A stretch of 64,000 nucleotides of DNA, from the NCBI GenBank assembly GCA_016713025.1, contig JADJPZ010000004.1, positions 2,294,001 through 2,358,000 of the forward strand. The letters are read 5' to 3'. Positions 40,392-48,337 of this stretch are shown one piece after another; position 1 is the first letter of the stretch, and every line of letters starts with the position of its first letter. This DNA is from Saprospiraceae bacterium. Its GTDB lineage: Bacteria > Bacteroidota > Bacteroidia > Chitinophagales > Saprospiraceae. The notes beneath the pieces are model-generated. The model made no database searches. It saw nothing but the letters and a program-made list of their open reading frames with translations, and was not told the origin of the DNA. The position numbers and the translations under genes were made by a program.

Positions 40392-40574
40392 ATTTTTGTG
40401 AGATAAATACAAATATAGGTGTATTCTCGAGATACAAACGAATGTCTATATTTTTATGATTTGCTATAGTCTCCAAAGTCCAAAACTTAAAAAAATAGCA
40501 TTTCCTTTGAACTTTTGAAACCAAACAATTGTTTACGTATAAAATAAATAATGTTTACGTATAAAACACATGAA

Positions 40575-40838
40575 ATGGATGCTAAACTTACCCTTTCTCT
40601 AAATAATGATGTCATCACTAAGGCAAAACTCTTTGCTAAAAAAAACAATATGAGTTTGTCTCGCCTTACAGAGTTTCTTTATAGTAGACTATCAGACAAG
40701 TCTTACCCAAATCTGGAAGCCTTACCCATCTCTGACTGGGTCATGATGGCCGCAGAAGGGCAAGCCGAGTACAAAACAAAACCAAAGTCTTCCAAAAAAC
40801 TTCGCAGTGAGTATTTTGACTCAAAAAAGTCTAAGTAA
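40575..40838 (+). CDS. DUF6364-type antitoxin, ribbon-helix-helix
   Basis: An 87-residue protein starting at ATG 40575 (MDAKLTLSLNNDVITKAK), chosen over 40551 because the ribbon-helix-helix motif begins here. The beta strand KLTLSL followed by helices typical of DUF6364/RHH antitoxins binds operator DNA and neutralises the partner PIN toxin. The C-terminus is lysine rich. It precedes the PIN gene by nine bases. Confidence 0.75.
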   Translation: MDAKLTLSLNNDVITKAKLFAKKNNMSLSRLTEFLYSRLSDKSYPNLEALPISDWVMMAAEGQAEYKTKPKSSKKLRSEYFDSKKSK

Positions 40839-40847
40839 TCCAAACCA

Positions 40848-41279
40848 ATGAAGCGAGTATTTATTGACGCCAATGTATTGGTAGCTGTGATGAATAAGGA
40901 ATATCCATTATTTTCAGATGCAGCAAGGGTCTTAAGTTTGGCAGATAGACATGATTATGATTTATTTACTTCACCCTTTTGTCTGGCTATTGGTTTCTAT
41001 TTTGAAGAAAAAAAAAGTGGCACTTCACTTGCAAAAAAGAAACTCAAATTGCTGATGGAACATATCAAAGTGACCACAGTTGATGATAAAATAGTTGGGC
41101 AGGCTCTTAATAATACTTCTATTCATGATATAGAAGATGGTATGCAGTATTATTCAGCTTTGGCTTCAGGTTGTACATATATAGTAACGGAAGATAAAGA
41201 TGATTATTATTTTTCTGAAGTCCCTGTACATGATTGCAAAGAATTTTTATTGAGTCATTATATTTTAGGAAAAAACTAA
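40848..41279 (+). CDS. PIN-domain ribonuclease toxin (VapC-like)
   Basis: A 143-residue PIN nuclease. The first acidic residue is Asp7 in VFIDANVLV, others lie in DIEDGMQYYSA (about 93-103) and TEDKDDY (about 113-119), which would bind Mg2+ for cutting RNA. It follows the antitoxin directly, forming a type II toxin-antitoxin pair. It is not fused to other domains. Which RNA it cuts is unknown. Confidence 0.85.
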   Translation: MKRVFIDANVLVAVMNKEYPLFSDAARVLSLADRHDYDLFTSPFCLAIGFYFEEKKSGTSLAKKKLKLLMEHIKVTTVDDKIVGQALNNTSIHDIEDGMQYYSALASGCTYIVTEDKDDYYFSEVPVHDCKEFLLSHYILGKN

Positions 41280-41291
41280 ACATTAACATCA

Positions 41292-41299
41292 TATATTTG
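41292..41299 (+). promoter_or_regulatory. -7 promoter box of the TspO-like gene
   Basis: TATATTTG, 22 bases upstream of ATG 41321. Confidence 0.45.
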
Positions 41300-41320
41300 T
41301 AATGTTTCAGAATTTTTCTA

Positions 41321-42142
41321 ATGTCCAAAATCAATTTTATGAACAAAGATAATAGCCGATTATACATCATATTCAATATACTTGGTGTGGTGCTGGCCAT
41401 AACTTTCAATTTTCTTGCCGTTAGCCTCCCGATCAATAACAAAACAACCGGCGAACTGTCTGATGCCTTTCCCAATTATTTTGTGCCGGCTGGATTTACT
41501 TTCAGTATTTGGGGTATTATCTATGTGCTGATGATAGGCTTTGCACTGTTTCAACTGTGGAAATTTCAAAAAAAATCAGCCGAAACTACTGAAATCGTCA
41601 ATGCTATAAGTCATTGGTTTTTTGCTAGTTGTGTTGCCAATGCAACATGGATCATTTTCTGGCACTACGAAAAAGTCGCTCTGTCATTGGCTACAATGTT
41701 TTTCCTTTTGTACAGCCTGATTCGCCTCTATCAGGCAGTAAGTAGCTTCAGACCAATGAACTTTAGTAATGCTGTGGGAATCCATCTTTTTATCAGTGTT
41801 TATCTGGGATGGATCAGTGTGGCAACTATTGCTAATGTGACCACGATGATCATCTCTACAGGATGGCAGTCAAATGCTTCTGTTCAGGGTACATGGACGA
41901 TTGTGATGATAATCATTGCAGCCATACTTGGAATTATCATGATTTTCAGGAAGCAGGATATTCCATATGCTTTGGTCATTGTTTGGGCGTTATGGGGAAT
42001 TTACTCCAAGAGAATATCCTTTCCGGAAGATGTTGTCTCCTTGCAGGTAGCCACCGTGGCAAAATACAGTATGGTGATGCTATCGATTTATGCCATTTTA
42101 AATCTGGTAGGCAGGAGAAGTTATTTTTTTGAGCATAAATAA
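41321..42142 (+). CDS. TspO/MBR-like tryptophan-rich membrane protein
   Basis: A 273-residue inner-membrane protein, longer than the 5-helix TspO core of about 160 residues. The hallmark segment PNYFVPAGFTFSIWGIIYV (about 50-68) matches the TspO N-terminal region, and seven or so membrane helices are visible. The family binds porphyrins and other ligands; in bacteria the role is sensory or transport-like. An internal Met7 start (41339) is possible. Confidence 0.75.
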   Translation: MSKINFMNKDNSRLYIIFNILGVVLAITFNFLAVSLPINNKTTGELSDAFPNYFVPAGFTFSIWGIIYVLMIGFALFQLWKFQKKSAETTEIVNAISHWFFASCVANATWIIFWHYEKVALSLATMFFLLYSLIRLYQAVSSFRPMNFSNAVGIHLFISVYLGWISVATIANVTTMIISTGWQSNASVQGTWTIVMIIIAAILGIIMIFRKQDIPYALVIVWALWGIYSKRISFPEDVVSLQVATVAKYSMVMLSIYAILNLVGRRSYFFEHK

Positions 42143-42154
42143 AATTATGGCAAA

Positions 42155-42796
42155 TCAAACCATTTTCAACTGTCTTTTATAGTTGAAATGTTTCCAAGCT
42201 GTATCAATATAAAATAGAGTCAAAATCATGAATAAAACGAACCACATCCATGGTAAAATGCCTTTCGTAATTTCCGACCCGATGAACATATAAAACATAA
42301 AAACCGACATCCACGGATTTAGTCCAGAAATAAAAAGAAATCGATAAACACTATGATAACGGCTAAACAACAGTTTAAACCATGTAATGAATGCTAAAAT
42401 AACTATAAAAATATTTGAAATAACTATGATGTCAAATATTTGTGAAGTACTTAAAATGTTATTCTCTTCAATAAAATACATTATCGTACAAATAAGCAAT
42501 GATACTAAAATTGTCTTGATGTATAAACTTTTCAAAATCTGGACTGACTTCAGAAGAACGACTCTGGGTCTAACCCAAATATAACCGATCCAATTAGATG
42601 TTTCTTTCCGCATCATTGGATTCCACCTTTGTTTTACAATTACAAATGCCCCATCAAATGAAAGACCTTTATGCATATGGTGTTCTATCTGAGAGCAAAT
42701 ATGATCAGTGATTTCATCCGCAATGTCAATGTAATCAATACCTGCATGATGGATATAGGATTTTACCTGATTTACCTGAATTTCGTTGAGTGTCAT
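42155..42796 (-). CDS. Membrane protein coupled to a PadR regulator
   Basis: A 213-residue protein with a soluble N-terminus (about 1-70, with IDIADEITDHICSQIEHHM) and four predicted membrane segments (about 90-205). The N-terminus resembles helical domains of PadR-partner proteins in Bacteroidota, but I know no function. Its ATG overlaps the PadR stop by four bases, so the pair is translationally coupled. Possible roles are an antiporter or stress-related membrane factor regulated by PadR. Confidence 0.7.
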   Translation of the reverse strand: MTLNEIQVNQVKSYIHHAGIDYIDIADEITDHICSQIEHHMHKGLSFDGAFVIVKQRWNPMMRKETSNWIGYIWVRPRVVLLKSVQILKSLYIKTILVSLLICTIMYFIEENNILSTSQIFDIIVISNIFIVILAFITWFKLLFSRYHSVYRFLFISGLNPWMSVFMFYMFIGSEITKGILPWMWFVLFMILTLFYIDTAWKHFNYKRQLKMV

Positions 42797-43140
42797 GATA
42801 TTACTATAGATGGTTTTAATGAATTAAAGATATCCTGAATGTTTTTAATAAAAGACTTTAACTCTTCAAGTTTGTTTTGTCTTTCGCCAATACCTTTTTG
42901 AGTAAGTTTGTAGTATTTCCTCACGCGTGTACCTATGTACTCCAATTCAGCTTCCAATAAACCATCATCTTCCATCTTGTGCAGGGCCGGATAAAGCGCA
43001 CCTTCTGATATTTTCATCTCACCTGAAGTAAGTTCCTTGACTTTTTGGGCTATTTCATAACCGTACATCCGATTTTCAGTACTCAATAGATGCAGAATGA
43101 TCGTATTAAGGCTACCTTTATAATAAGCTGATGAATTCAT
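42793..43140 (-). CDS. PadR-family transcriptional regulator
   Basis: A 115-residue winged-helix repressor with NTIILHLLSTENRMYGYEIAQ (helix 1-2), ISEGALYPALHKMEDDGLLEAE (recognition helix and wing) and a C-terminal dimerisation helix. Length fits the short PadR class, which senses phenolics, antibiotics or membrane stress. A 43149-43179 inverted repeat overlaps its promoter and suggests autoregulation; the next gene is a membrane protein, its likely target. Confidence 0.9.
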   Translation of the reverse strand: MNSSAYYKGSLNTIILHLLSTENRMYGYEIAQKVKELTSGEMKISEGALYPALHKMEDDGLLEAELEYIGTRVRKYYKLTQKGIGERQNKLEELKSFIKNIQDIFNSLKPSIVIS

Positions 43141-43148
43141 AATGAGTA

Positions 43149-43179
43149 TTTATGTATATCCAGGACAAATATACATAAA
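43149..43179. promoter_or_regulatory. Inverted repeat overlapping the PadR promoter (probable operator)
   Basis: Perfect 11-bp arms TTTATGTATAT / ATATACATAAA with a 9-base spacer. The right arm overlaps the minus-strand -7 box TATATTTG (43166-43173). ATGT...ACAT half-sites are typical of PadR family operators, although their spacing here is wider than the known eight bases. Confidence 0.6.
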
Positions 43180-43221
43180 TTATTTAGGTATACTATTTTT
43201 TCAATAATATTTTATAAATAA

Positions 43222-44481
43222 TTACACCAACTCCAACGCCTGTCCAATATCCCAAATCAGGTCATTATGATTTTCTACACCTACAGAAAGCCTTATCAGT
43301 TTATCAGTGATTCCTATTTCTTTCCTGTGAGGCTCTGCAATCCCGGCATGCGTCATAGATGCAGGATGTTCTGCAAGGCTTTCTGTACTTCCGAGTGAAA
43401 CAGCGAGTTGGATGAGCTTCAGATTGTTCAGAAACAGAAAAGCTTCCTTTTCACCGCCTTTGATATCAAAGGACAGCATGGCCCCTGAGGATTTATACTG
43501 CTTTTTATAGACTTCATAATTGGGTGATTGTTCGTGGATCAGTCCAAGGTAATACACTTTTTCCACCTTAGGATGAGATGCCAGAAATTGAGCTACTTTT
43601 TTGGCGTTTTTAACCTGCTTTTGCATCCTTACCTTGAGTGTTTCAAGACTGCGCATCAGCAACCAACCGGTGTTGGGACTGGCCATATTACCCAGGAATG
43701 TGCGTAGAGTCTTTACCCGCTTTATGATTTCTGCATTGCCAAGTACCGCGCCGGCGATGACGTCACTATGTCCGCCAATATACTTTGTTGCGGAATACAT
43801 CACTATATCCGCTCCATGTTTTAAGGGATGTTGCCAGAGTGGTCCCATGTAAGTATTGTCTACAGCGACAAGGATATTTTGATCAGTTGTAGAGTGTACT
43901 TTGGCAAGCTGTACCAGCATTTCAATATCCACTATGCTATTGGTAGGATTTGCAGGTGTTTCGGTATAAATCATGGCCAGTTTATCAGCCTTACATGTTG
44001 AAGCCAATAATTTGCTGATATCATCTGCATTCATATCAGGTCGGAAACCTATGGCATCAATACCGATTTTCGGTAAAAAAGTATTGATAAAATGATCAGT
44101 ACCACCATATACCGGCATACTATACAATAAAAGGTCACCTGGCTTTAAAAATTCGAGAAGGACTGTCGTGATGGCGGACATTCCGCTTTCAAATACAGCG
44201 CATGCTTCTGCGCCGTCCCAGAGACATAACCTGTTTTCAAGGATCTCGAGATCAGGGTTGTTGAGCCTGGAGTAGATAAGCCCGGGTTTTTCATGCTCAT
44301 CGGGTTCGCGCAGTCCGTAAGCCAGCTCAAAAAAAGCCTTGCCTTCTTCCGCATTTCTGAATACAAATGTCGATGTTTGAAAAATGGGACACTTTATTGC
44401 TCCTTCGGACCATTCAGGTTTATAGCCATAAGACATCATAAGTGATTCAGGGCTAAACTGATGATTATTTACCTCTTTCAT
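43222..44481 (-). CDS. Cys/Met metabolism PLP enzyme (cystathionine gamma-synthase / methionine gamma-lyase type)
   Basis: A 419-residue cytoplasmic enzyme with the PLP lysine in YSATKYIGGHSDVIAGA, the phosphate-binding FESGMSAITTVL region and the family segment SLGSTESLAEHPASMTHAGI. Candidates include cystathionine gamma-synthase or methionine gamma-lyase; the sequence alone does not separate them. It is divergently paired with an Lrp/AsnC regulator starting 156 bases away, as expected for amino-acid-regulated catabolism. A -7 box TATCTTTG is at 44504-44511. Confidence 0.88.
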   Translation of the reverse strand: MKEVNNHQFSPESLMMSYGYKPEWSEGAIKCPIFQTSTFVFRNAEEGKAFFELAYGLREPDEHEKPGLIYSRLNNPDLEILENRLCLWDGAEACAVFESGMSAITTVLLEFLKPGDLLLYSMPVYGGTDHFINTFLPKIGIDAIGFRPDMNADDISKLLASTCKADKLAMIYTETPANPTNSIVDIEMLVQLAKVHSTTDQNILVAVDNTYMGPLWQHPLKHGADIVMYSATKYIGGHSDVIAGAVLGNAEIIKRVKTLRTFLGNMASPNTGWLLMRSLETLKVRMQKQVKNAKKVAQFLASHPKVEKVYYLGLIHEQSPNYEVYKKQYKSSGAMLSFDIKGGEKEAFLFLNNLKLIQLAVSLGSTESLAEHPASMTHAGIAEPHRKEIGITDKLIRLSVGVENHNDLIWDIGQALELV

Positions 44482-44503
44482 AATAGATGATTATTTTCTA
44501 CTA

Positions 44504-44511
44504 CAAAGATA
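44504..44511 (-). promoter_or_regulatory. -7 promoter box of the Cys/Met PLP enzyme
   Basis: Minus-strand TATCTTTG, 23 bases before the ATG at 44481. Confidence 0.5.
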
Positions 44512-44592
44512 TGGCAATAATCAATTTGTCTGTCGATTTAAATATAATAAGATTATTTTTCTAAATTTCCTATCTATATTGGATTATTGTAT

Positions 44593-44600
44593 TAATTTTG
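44593..44600 (+). promoter_or_regulatory. -7 promoter box of the Lrp/AsnC regulator
   Basis: TAATTTTG, 37 bases before ATG 44637; it lies over the alternative start at 44598, which is thus excluded. Confidence 0.5.
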
Positions 44601-44636
44601 TTTGCCAAAATATGTAAAACCGGATATTTTTTCTTT

Positions 44637-45092
44637 ATGACAGACACGTATGATATCGCTATACTCAGAGAGGTGCAGCAAAATGCCAAAATCACAGTAA
44701 AAGAATTGAGTGAAAAAGTCAATCTGAGTCCTACGCCCGTATTCGAAAGACTAAAAAAACTTGAAAAAGAAGGGTATATTTCTGGCTATCATGCCAGGTT
44801 AAATCCGAAAATGCTGAATTTAAACCTGACAGTGATGTGTTATGTATCCCTGCGATACCACCAAAAGGAAATGATTGAAATTTTTATTCGCGAGATCGTC
44901 CGCTTTTCGGAAGTCAGAGAATGTTTTCACATCGCCGGAATGTATGATTTCCTGCTACGAGTGATGGTGCCGGACATGGAAGTTTATCAGCATTTTGTCA
45001 CCCACAAACTGGCATCCCTTGAAAATATCGGCAATGTCCAGAGTGCCTTTGTGATGTCTGAAATAAAATCTGAAGTAGGTATTCAAATCTGA
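44637..45092 (+). CDS. Lrp/AsnC-family transcriptional regulator
   Basis: A 151-residue regulator from ATG 44637 (MTDTYDIAILREVQQNAKIT). It has the winged-helix domain (about 5-60, TVKELSEKVNLSPTPVFERLKKLEKEGYI) and the RAM ligand-binding domain (about 65-145, with VRECFHIAGMYDFLLRVMV). It most likely senses an amino acid and controls the divergent PLP enzyme and itself; the shared 155-base region between the genes would hold its sites. Confidence 0.92.
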   Translation: MTDTYDIAILREVQQNAKITVKELSEKVNLSPTPVFERLKKLEKEGYISGYHARLNPKMLNLNLTVMCYVSLRYHQKEMIEIFIREIVRFSEVRECFHIAGMYDFLLRVMVPDMEVYQHFVTHKLASLENIGNVQSAFVMSEIKSEVGIQI

Positions 45093-45102
45093 ACTTCAGA
45101 TA

Positions 45103-45786
45103 TTAGTTTTTTAAGAAAGATGGCAATAGCTCCATAAACTCGGTTCCAACATAATTACGCTTTATATACCATATTTTGAAGGCTGTATATGGGGATTCTA
45201 CGGATAATGTATCTTTGATATCCAATAGGATTCTTTCTTTTTTTGTGCTAGAATGACTTCCAAAATCATATTCATGTAACAAATCCAATAAGTGTTTCAT
45301 TTCAATTATAACTTCATCGGTCAGTGCTTTTGCATCAAATGCCAAGGATTCACTTTGGTAATTGAAAATATTGTCAAGTAAGAAAACAGTATCCAAAATA
45401 CTTTGACTTGGCTCATCGATAGCTGGTGTGATGATGACTTTTTCTCTTGGCTTGCCTTCGCAGTAAAAATTGATTACGTCTGAAATAATAGTGGAAAAAT
45501 CTGTACAATCCAATATATCTAAGGTAGGTTTCTTCTTATCTGACACATTATTTTTGACAGAATTACAATGATCACAAGCTAAAAAAAGATTTTCCCAAAC
45601 AAACTGTAGTTCCACTCCACCATTATTTGTTGGTATAAAATGCTCAATTTGTGATGTATCTGGCGCATTTCTCTCGCACAGATAGCATTTATTGGCTTGC
45701 ATATTTATCAAAGCTTCTTTTACTCCAACAAAAGATTGCTTAGCAAGAGAAGGCTGTGCAGGCATAGTTCTTTCTATATTGATCAT
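45103..45786 (-). CDS. HNH endonuclease (PtuB-like, TIGR02646 type)
   Basis: A 227-residue nuclease-like protein. The HNH/zinc region reads CYLC (Cys34, Cys37), IEHFIP (Glu48-His49), WENL (Asn66), ACDHCNSVK (Cys71, Cys74, Asn75, Lys78). This CxxC...EH...N...CxxCN pattern is that of the PtuB nuclease of Septu and related ATPase-HNH systems. Its start overlaps the ATPase stop (ATGA). It is predicted to cut DNA, or possibly tRNA, when triggered by phage infection. The C-terminal half (about 110-227) has no recognised motif. Confidence 0.8.
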   Translation of the reverse strand: MINIERTMPAQPSLAKQSFVGVKEALINMQANKCYLCERNAPDTSQIEHFIPTNNGGVELQFVWENLFLACDHCNSVKNNVSDKKKPTLDILDCTDFSTIISDVINFYCEGKPREKVIITPAIDEPSQSILDTVFLLDNIFNYQSESLAFDAKALTDEVIIEMKHLLDLLHEYDFGSHSSTKKERILLDIKDTLSVESPYTAFKIWYIKRNYVGTEFMELLPSFLKN

Positions 45787-46886
45787 ACCAACATTGGTTT
45801 GATTTTTTCTCTATGTCGGATATCCATGTCTTTGATCCAATAACTAACTTCAATATCCGGTACTTCTAAAAATTTTTTGCGCATTTCGAGAATTTCAATT
45901 TTATTCTGACCATTCACACGCTGTAATAATGCTTCATACTTATCCATATCTTGTTTCATCAAGTCGCCAAACTTGTCCATATCATAAAATGTCTCCAATA
46001 TGCTTTCTGATGAATAATTTGAAAAATCTTCATACCGCTTCTTTGTTTCCAAATCAAAGATCACAGCATTTTTGAGCGACTGTAAAATAAAAGGTGAATG
46101 AGTGGTCACGATAAACTGAACATTGGGAAAAAATGCTGTCAAAAAAGGCAATATCTTTTTTTGAAGTGATATATGCAAATGAGCTTCCACTTCATCAATT
46201 AAAGCAATACCTTCTTTGGTATAATCAAAACTTCCGCCATCATTTTGCATCTGTTGCATCATATCAAAAAGGATGAACAAAATAGAACTATATCCACTTG
46301 ATAATGTATTAAAGTCAAATTCTTCCCGATGATCCGAAGTAAGATAAAAATTTAATTTGTCTTCTGTTCTTTTGCTAATCAACTTTAGGCTTTCATCTTC
46401 AAACAGAAATCGTAGGGAAGATTCTAATTTATCAAACCATTCTGAAATTAATTTGACTTCATTTTTGTTTTCTTTTTCAAAGGATAAAAAGGCTTGCTCT
46501 GTCCTTTTCTTTGCAAGAAATTTTTCAAAATCTTCGACTTTACTTGTTATTTTGTCTTTTACACCAGCAGATTTTTCCACTTTTAAGCTTCTTATTGCTG
46601 GAAAATTCCATTTTATTGTTTCATTAAATTTTTTTTGAAATAGCTGTTCTTCAGTATTGTATTTTAAAATAATTAATTCACTAAATAATCCAATATTAAA
46701 ATTAGGTCCCATTAAGCGAGTATTCGTAAATAAAGAACCAATTGAGTTTAAAACCGATGTCTTCCCACTCCCATTTTTACCCGTAAGTATTAGATGCTTT
46801 CTGTCAGTGTCAGAAATATTTATTTTAAGATCCTTAAGATGTCGAATCTTTTTAATAGTGACATTTGTTACAAAAAGTGATTCCAT
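45783..46886 (-). CDS. AAA/ABC-type ATPase of a Septu-like pair (PtuA-like)
   Basis: A 367-residue ATPase of the SMC/RecF-like family: Walker A GKNGSGKTS (36-44), ABC-like signature LSSGYSS, Walker B and switch EGIALIDEVEAHLH, and VTTHSPFILQS (H-loop). The middle (about 115-195) is charged and helical. There is no OLD-type Toprim nuclease domain; the partner gene supplies the nuclease. It starts close to a -7 box TATTTTTG at 46891-46898, so the message may be nearly leaderless. Its short length versus the common longer PtuA makes the assignment a similarity, not an identity. Confidence 0.82.
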   Translation of the reverse strand: MESLFVTNVTIKKIRHLKDLKINISDTDRKHLILTGKNGSGKTSVLNSIGSLFTNTRLMGPNFNIGLFSELIILKYNTEEQLFQKKFNETIKWNFPAIRSLKVEKSAGVKDKITSKVEDFEKFLAKKRTEQAFLSFEKENKNEVKLISEWFDKLESSLRFLFEDESLKLISKRTEDKLNFYLTSDHREEFDFNTLSSGYSSILFILFDMMQQMQNDGGSFDYTKEGIALIDEVEAHLHISLQKKILPFLTAFFPNVQFIVTTHSPFILQSLKNAVIFDLETKKRYEDFSNYSSESILETFYDMDKFGDLMKQDMDKYEALLQRVNGQNKIEILEMRKKFLEVPDIEVSYWIKDMDIRHREKIKPMLV

Positions 46887-46972
46887 GATACAAAAATAGT
46901 TATTTATATCATATTCAATACCATCTACACGATGATAAATATTTAGTTTCTACATATAAACCAATTATCAAT

Positions 46973-47089
46973 GGCTCACTAAGCATTTTCAATCAGTGTC
47001 TGCAATTGGGTAAGTGACTGCATGCCGGATTGTCGCCATATGATTTCACCTTTTTTATAAAGGACAAAAGTGGGTACACCCTGGATTTT
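46973..47089 (-). pseudogene. Duplicated tail of thioredoxin (117-bp)
   Basis: On the minus strand it reads KIQGVPTFVLYKKGEIIWRQ, MQSLTQLQTLIENA and stop, directly downstream and in frame with the trxA stop. It differs from the real trxA tail at 10 positions clustered in the last 60 bases, 8 of them silent; the 55-base part nearer trxA is identical. It has no start codon of its own. Confidence 0.85.
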
Positions 47090-47095
47090 GGCTTA

Positions 47096-47386
47096 CTAAG
47101 CATTTTCAATCAGGGATTGCAACTGTGTCAAGGACTGCATACCGGATTGACGCCATATGATTTCACCTTTTTTATAAAGGACAAAAGTGGGTACACCCTG
47201 GATTTTCATTTTTTCAGCGATTCCCGGATTTTTGTCCACGTCGATTTTGATAATCTTACCTTTTTCTCCGATATTGAGAGCCAATTGTTCGAGAATTGGA
47301 GCCATAGCTTTGCATGGTCCGCACCACGATGCTGTAAAATCCACTAAGGTTGGTGTATCACTATTGATAATTTCTGAATACTTCAT
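47096..47386 (-). CDS. trxA: Thioredoxin
   Basis: A 96-residue cytoplasmic thioredoxin with the active site WCGPC (about 21-25), the cis-Pro loop QGVPTFVLYKKG and a short C-terminus. It reduces disulfides with thioredoxin reductase. The product is about 10 residues shorter at the N-terminus than E. coli Trx1, but still complete. A -7 box TACCTTTG is at 47416-47423. A second copy of its tail follows downstream. Confidence 0.93.
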   Translation of the reverse strand: MKYSEIINSDTPTLVDFTASWCGPCKAMAPILEQLALNIGEKGKIIKIDVDKNPGIAEKMKIQGVPTFVLYKKGEIIWRQSGMQSLTQLQSLIENA

Positions 47387-47415
47387 TGTTTTTGATTAAT
47401 TTAGCTTAATGAAAA

Positions 47416-47423
47416 CAAAGGTA
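47416..47423 (-). promoter_or_regulatory. -7 promoter box of trxA
   Basis: Minus-strand TACCTTTG, 30 bases before the trxA ATG. Confidence 0.5.
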
Positions 47424-47570
47424 TTGGTTTATAAGTTTCAGGATGGTGACTTAAGTTACTTATTGTGTGCGTCAACAAAAAAATGTATACATTGCCAAAA
47501 AAGACTGATCATTGTCCAACTATTATCTAAGAAACTACGTCTATACACTGAAAGGATTGTTTGATTTATG

Positions 47571-47620
47571 CATCTAATGAATACAAATGCCCATCCATCT
47601 AATGAATACAAATGCCCATC
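47571..47620. repeat. Tandem duplication of 25 bp at the start of the lipoprotein operon
   Basis: Two identical 25-base units (47571-47595, 47596-47620). The second one supplies the ATG at 47612. Confidence 0.8.
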
Positions 47621-47944
47621 GTGAAAAAAATAAATAAATATTTGTTTCTGGCATTTATATTGTCATGTTTAATACCATCATGCACTAAAACTGAAGATGG
47701 CTTGACAGAAGCAACACTTATAGGGTTTGATCCCAAGCTTTGTCCTTGCTGTGGTGGAGTTTTGGTCAAACTGAATGAAAATCAGAATGAATACTATCAG
47801 TGGCAACAAAGACATGAGTCTCTCGGAGTGAAACCAACCGATACATTTCCCATGAAAGTAAAAATCAAATATCACTTTCTGGTCAACACCTGCGTAGCCT
47901 CAGCCGGAGAAATTGAAATTACAGAATTAATAAAAATCAAATAA
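47612..47944 (+). CDS. Small lipoprotein with CPCC motif, first gene of a three-lipoprotein operon
   Basis: A 110-residue predicted lipoprotein: charged start (VKKINKY), hydrophobic stretch and lipobox LIPSC near residue 24. The mature part has a CPCCGG motif near residue 45, suggestive of metal or disulfide chemistry, and a C-terminal beta-rich segment. I recognise no family. A GTG at 47621 would give a tighter signal peptide than ATG 47612. It lies 3 bases before the next lipoprotein. Confidence 0.75.
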   Translation: MPIVKKINKYLFLAFILSCLIPSCTKTEDGLTEATLIGFDPKLCPCCGGVLVKLNENQNEYYQWQQRHESLGVKPTDTFPMKVKIKYHFLVNTCVASAGEIEITELIKIK

Positions 47945-47947
47945 GTG

Positions 47948-48337
47948 ATGAAGCAAATTTTTATAATTTTTCTTTTTATAGTCATGTCTTGCTCTAAAGC
48001 AACTGACGATTGCCCTGACAACTTAGCTTGTACAGAAGTTTTTGTGAGCATCTGTACAAAAATCACTAAAGAAGGAACGCCATCATTTAAACCTTCAAAA
48101 CTCGAAGTCATTTTTACTGATACAGGAGAGTCAAAGACCATAACCTCTGATTTCAACGAAACATACTGCTTCATCAATGACAATGAGATGAAAAGAGTAA
48201 AAAAAAGTGGTAGCCCTGTACAACTGATCGGAAAAGACGGATTTGACAAAGAACTATTTAATGAAAAATATATCATTGGCCACGATTGCTGTCACGTATT
48301 TAAAATTTCGGGTAAAGACTTTATAACCATTAAATGA
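47948..48337 (+). CDS. Small lipoprotein, second gene of the operon
   Basis: A 129-residue predicted lipoprotein starting at ATG 47948 rather than the GTG at 47945. The lipobox is FIVMSC (Cys about residue 15). The mature sequence has a CPDNLACTEVFVSICT cysteine-rich start and a beta-sheet pattern (KLEVIFTDTGESKTI). No family recognised. Its stop overlaps the next gene's start by ATGA, so all three lipoproteins are coexpressed. Confidence 0.78.
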   Translation: MKQIFIIFLFIVMSCSKATDDCPDNLACTEVFVSICTKITKEGTPSFKPSKLEVIFTDTGESKTITSDFNETYCFINDNEMKRVKKSGSPVQLIGKDGFDKELFNEKYIIGHDCCHVFKISGKDFITIK

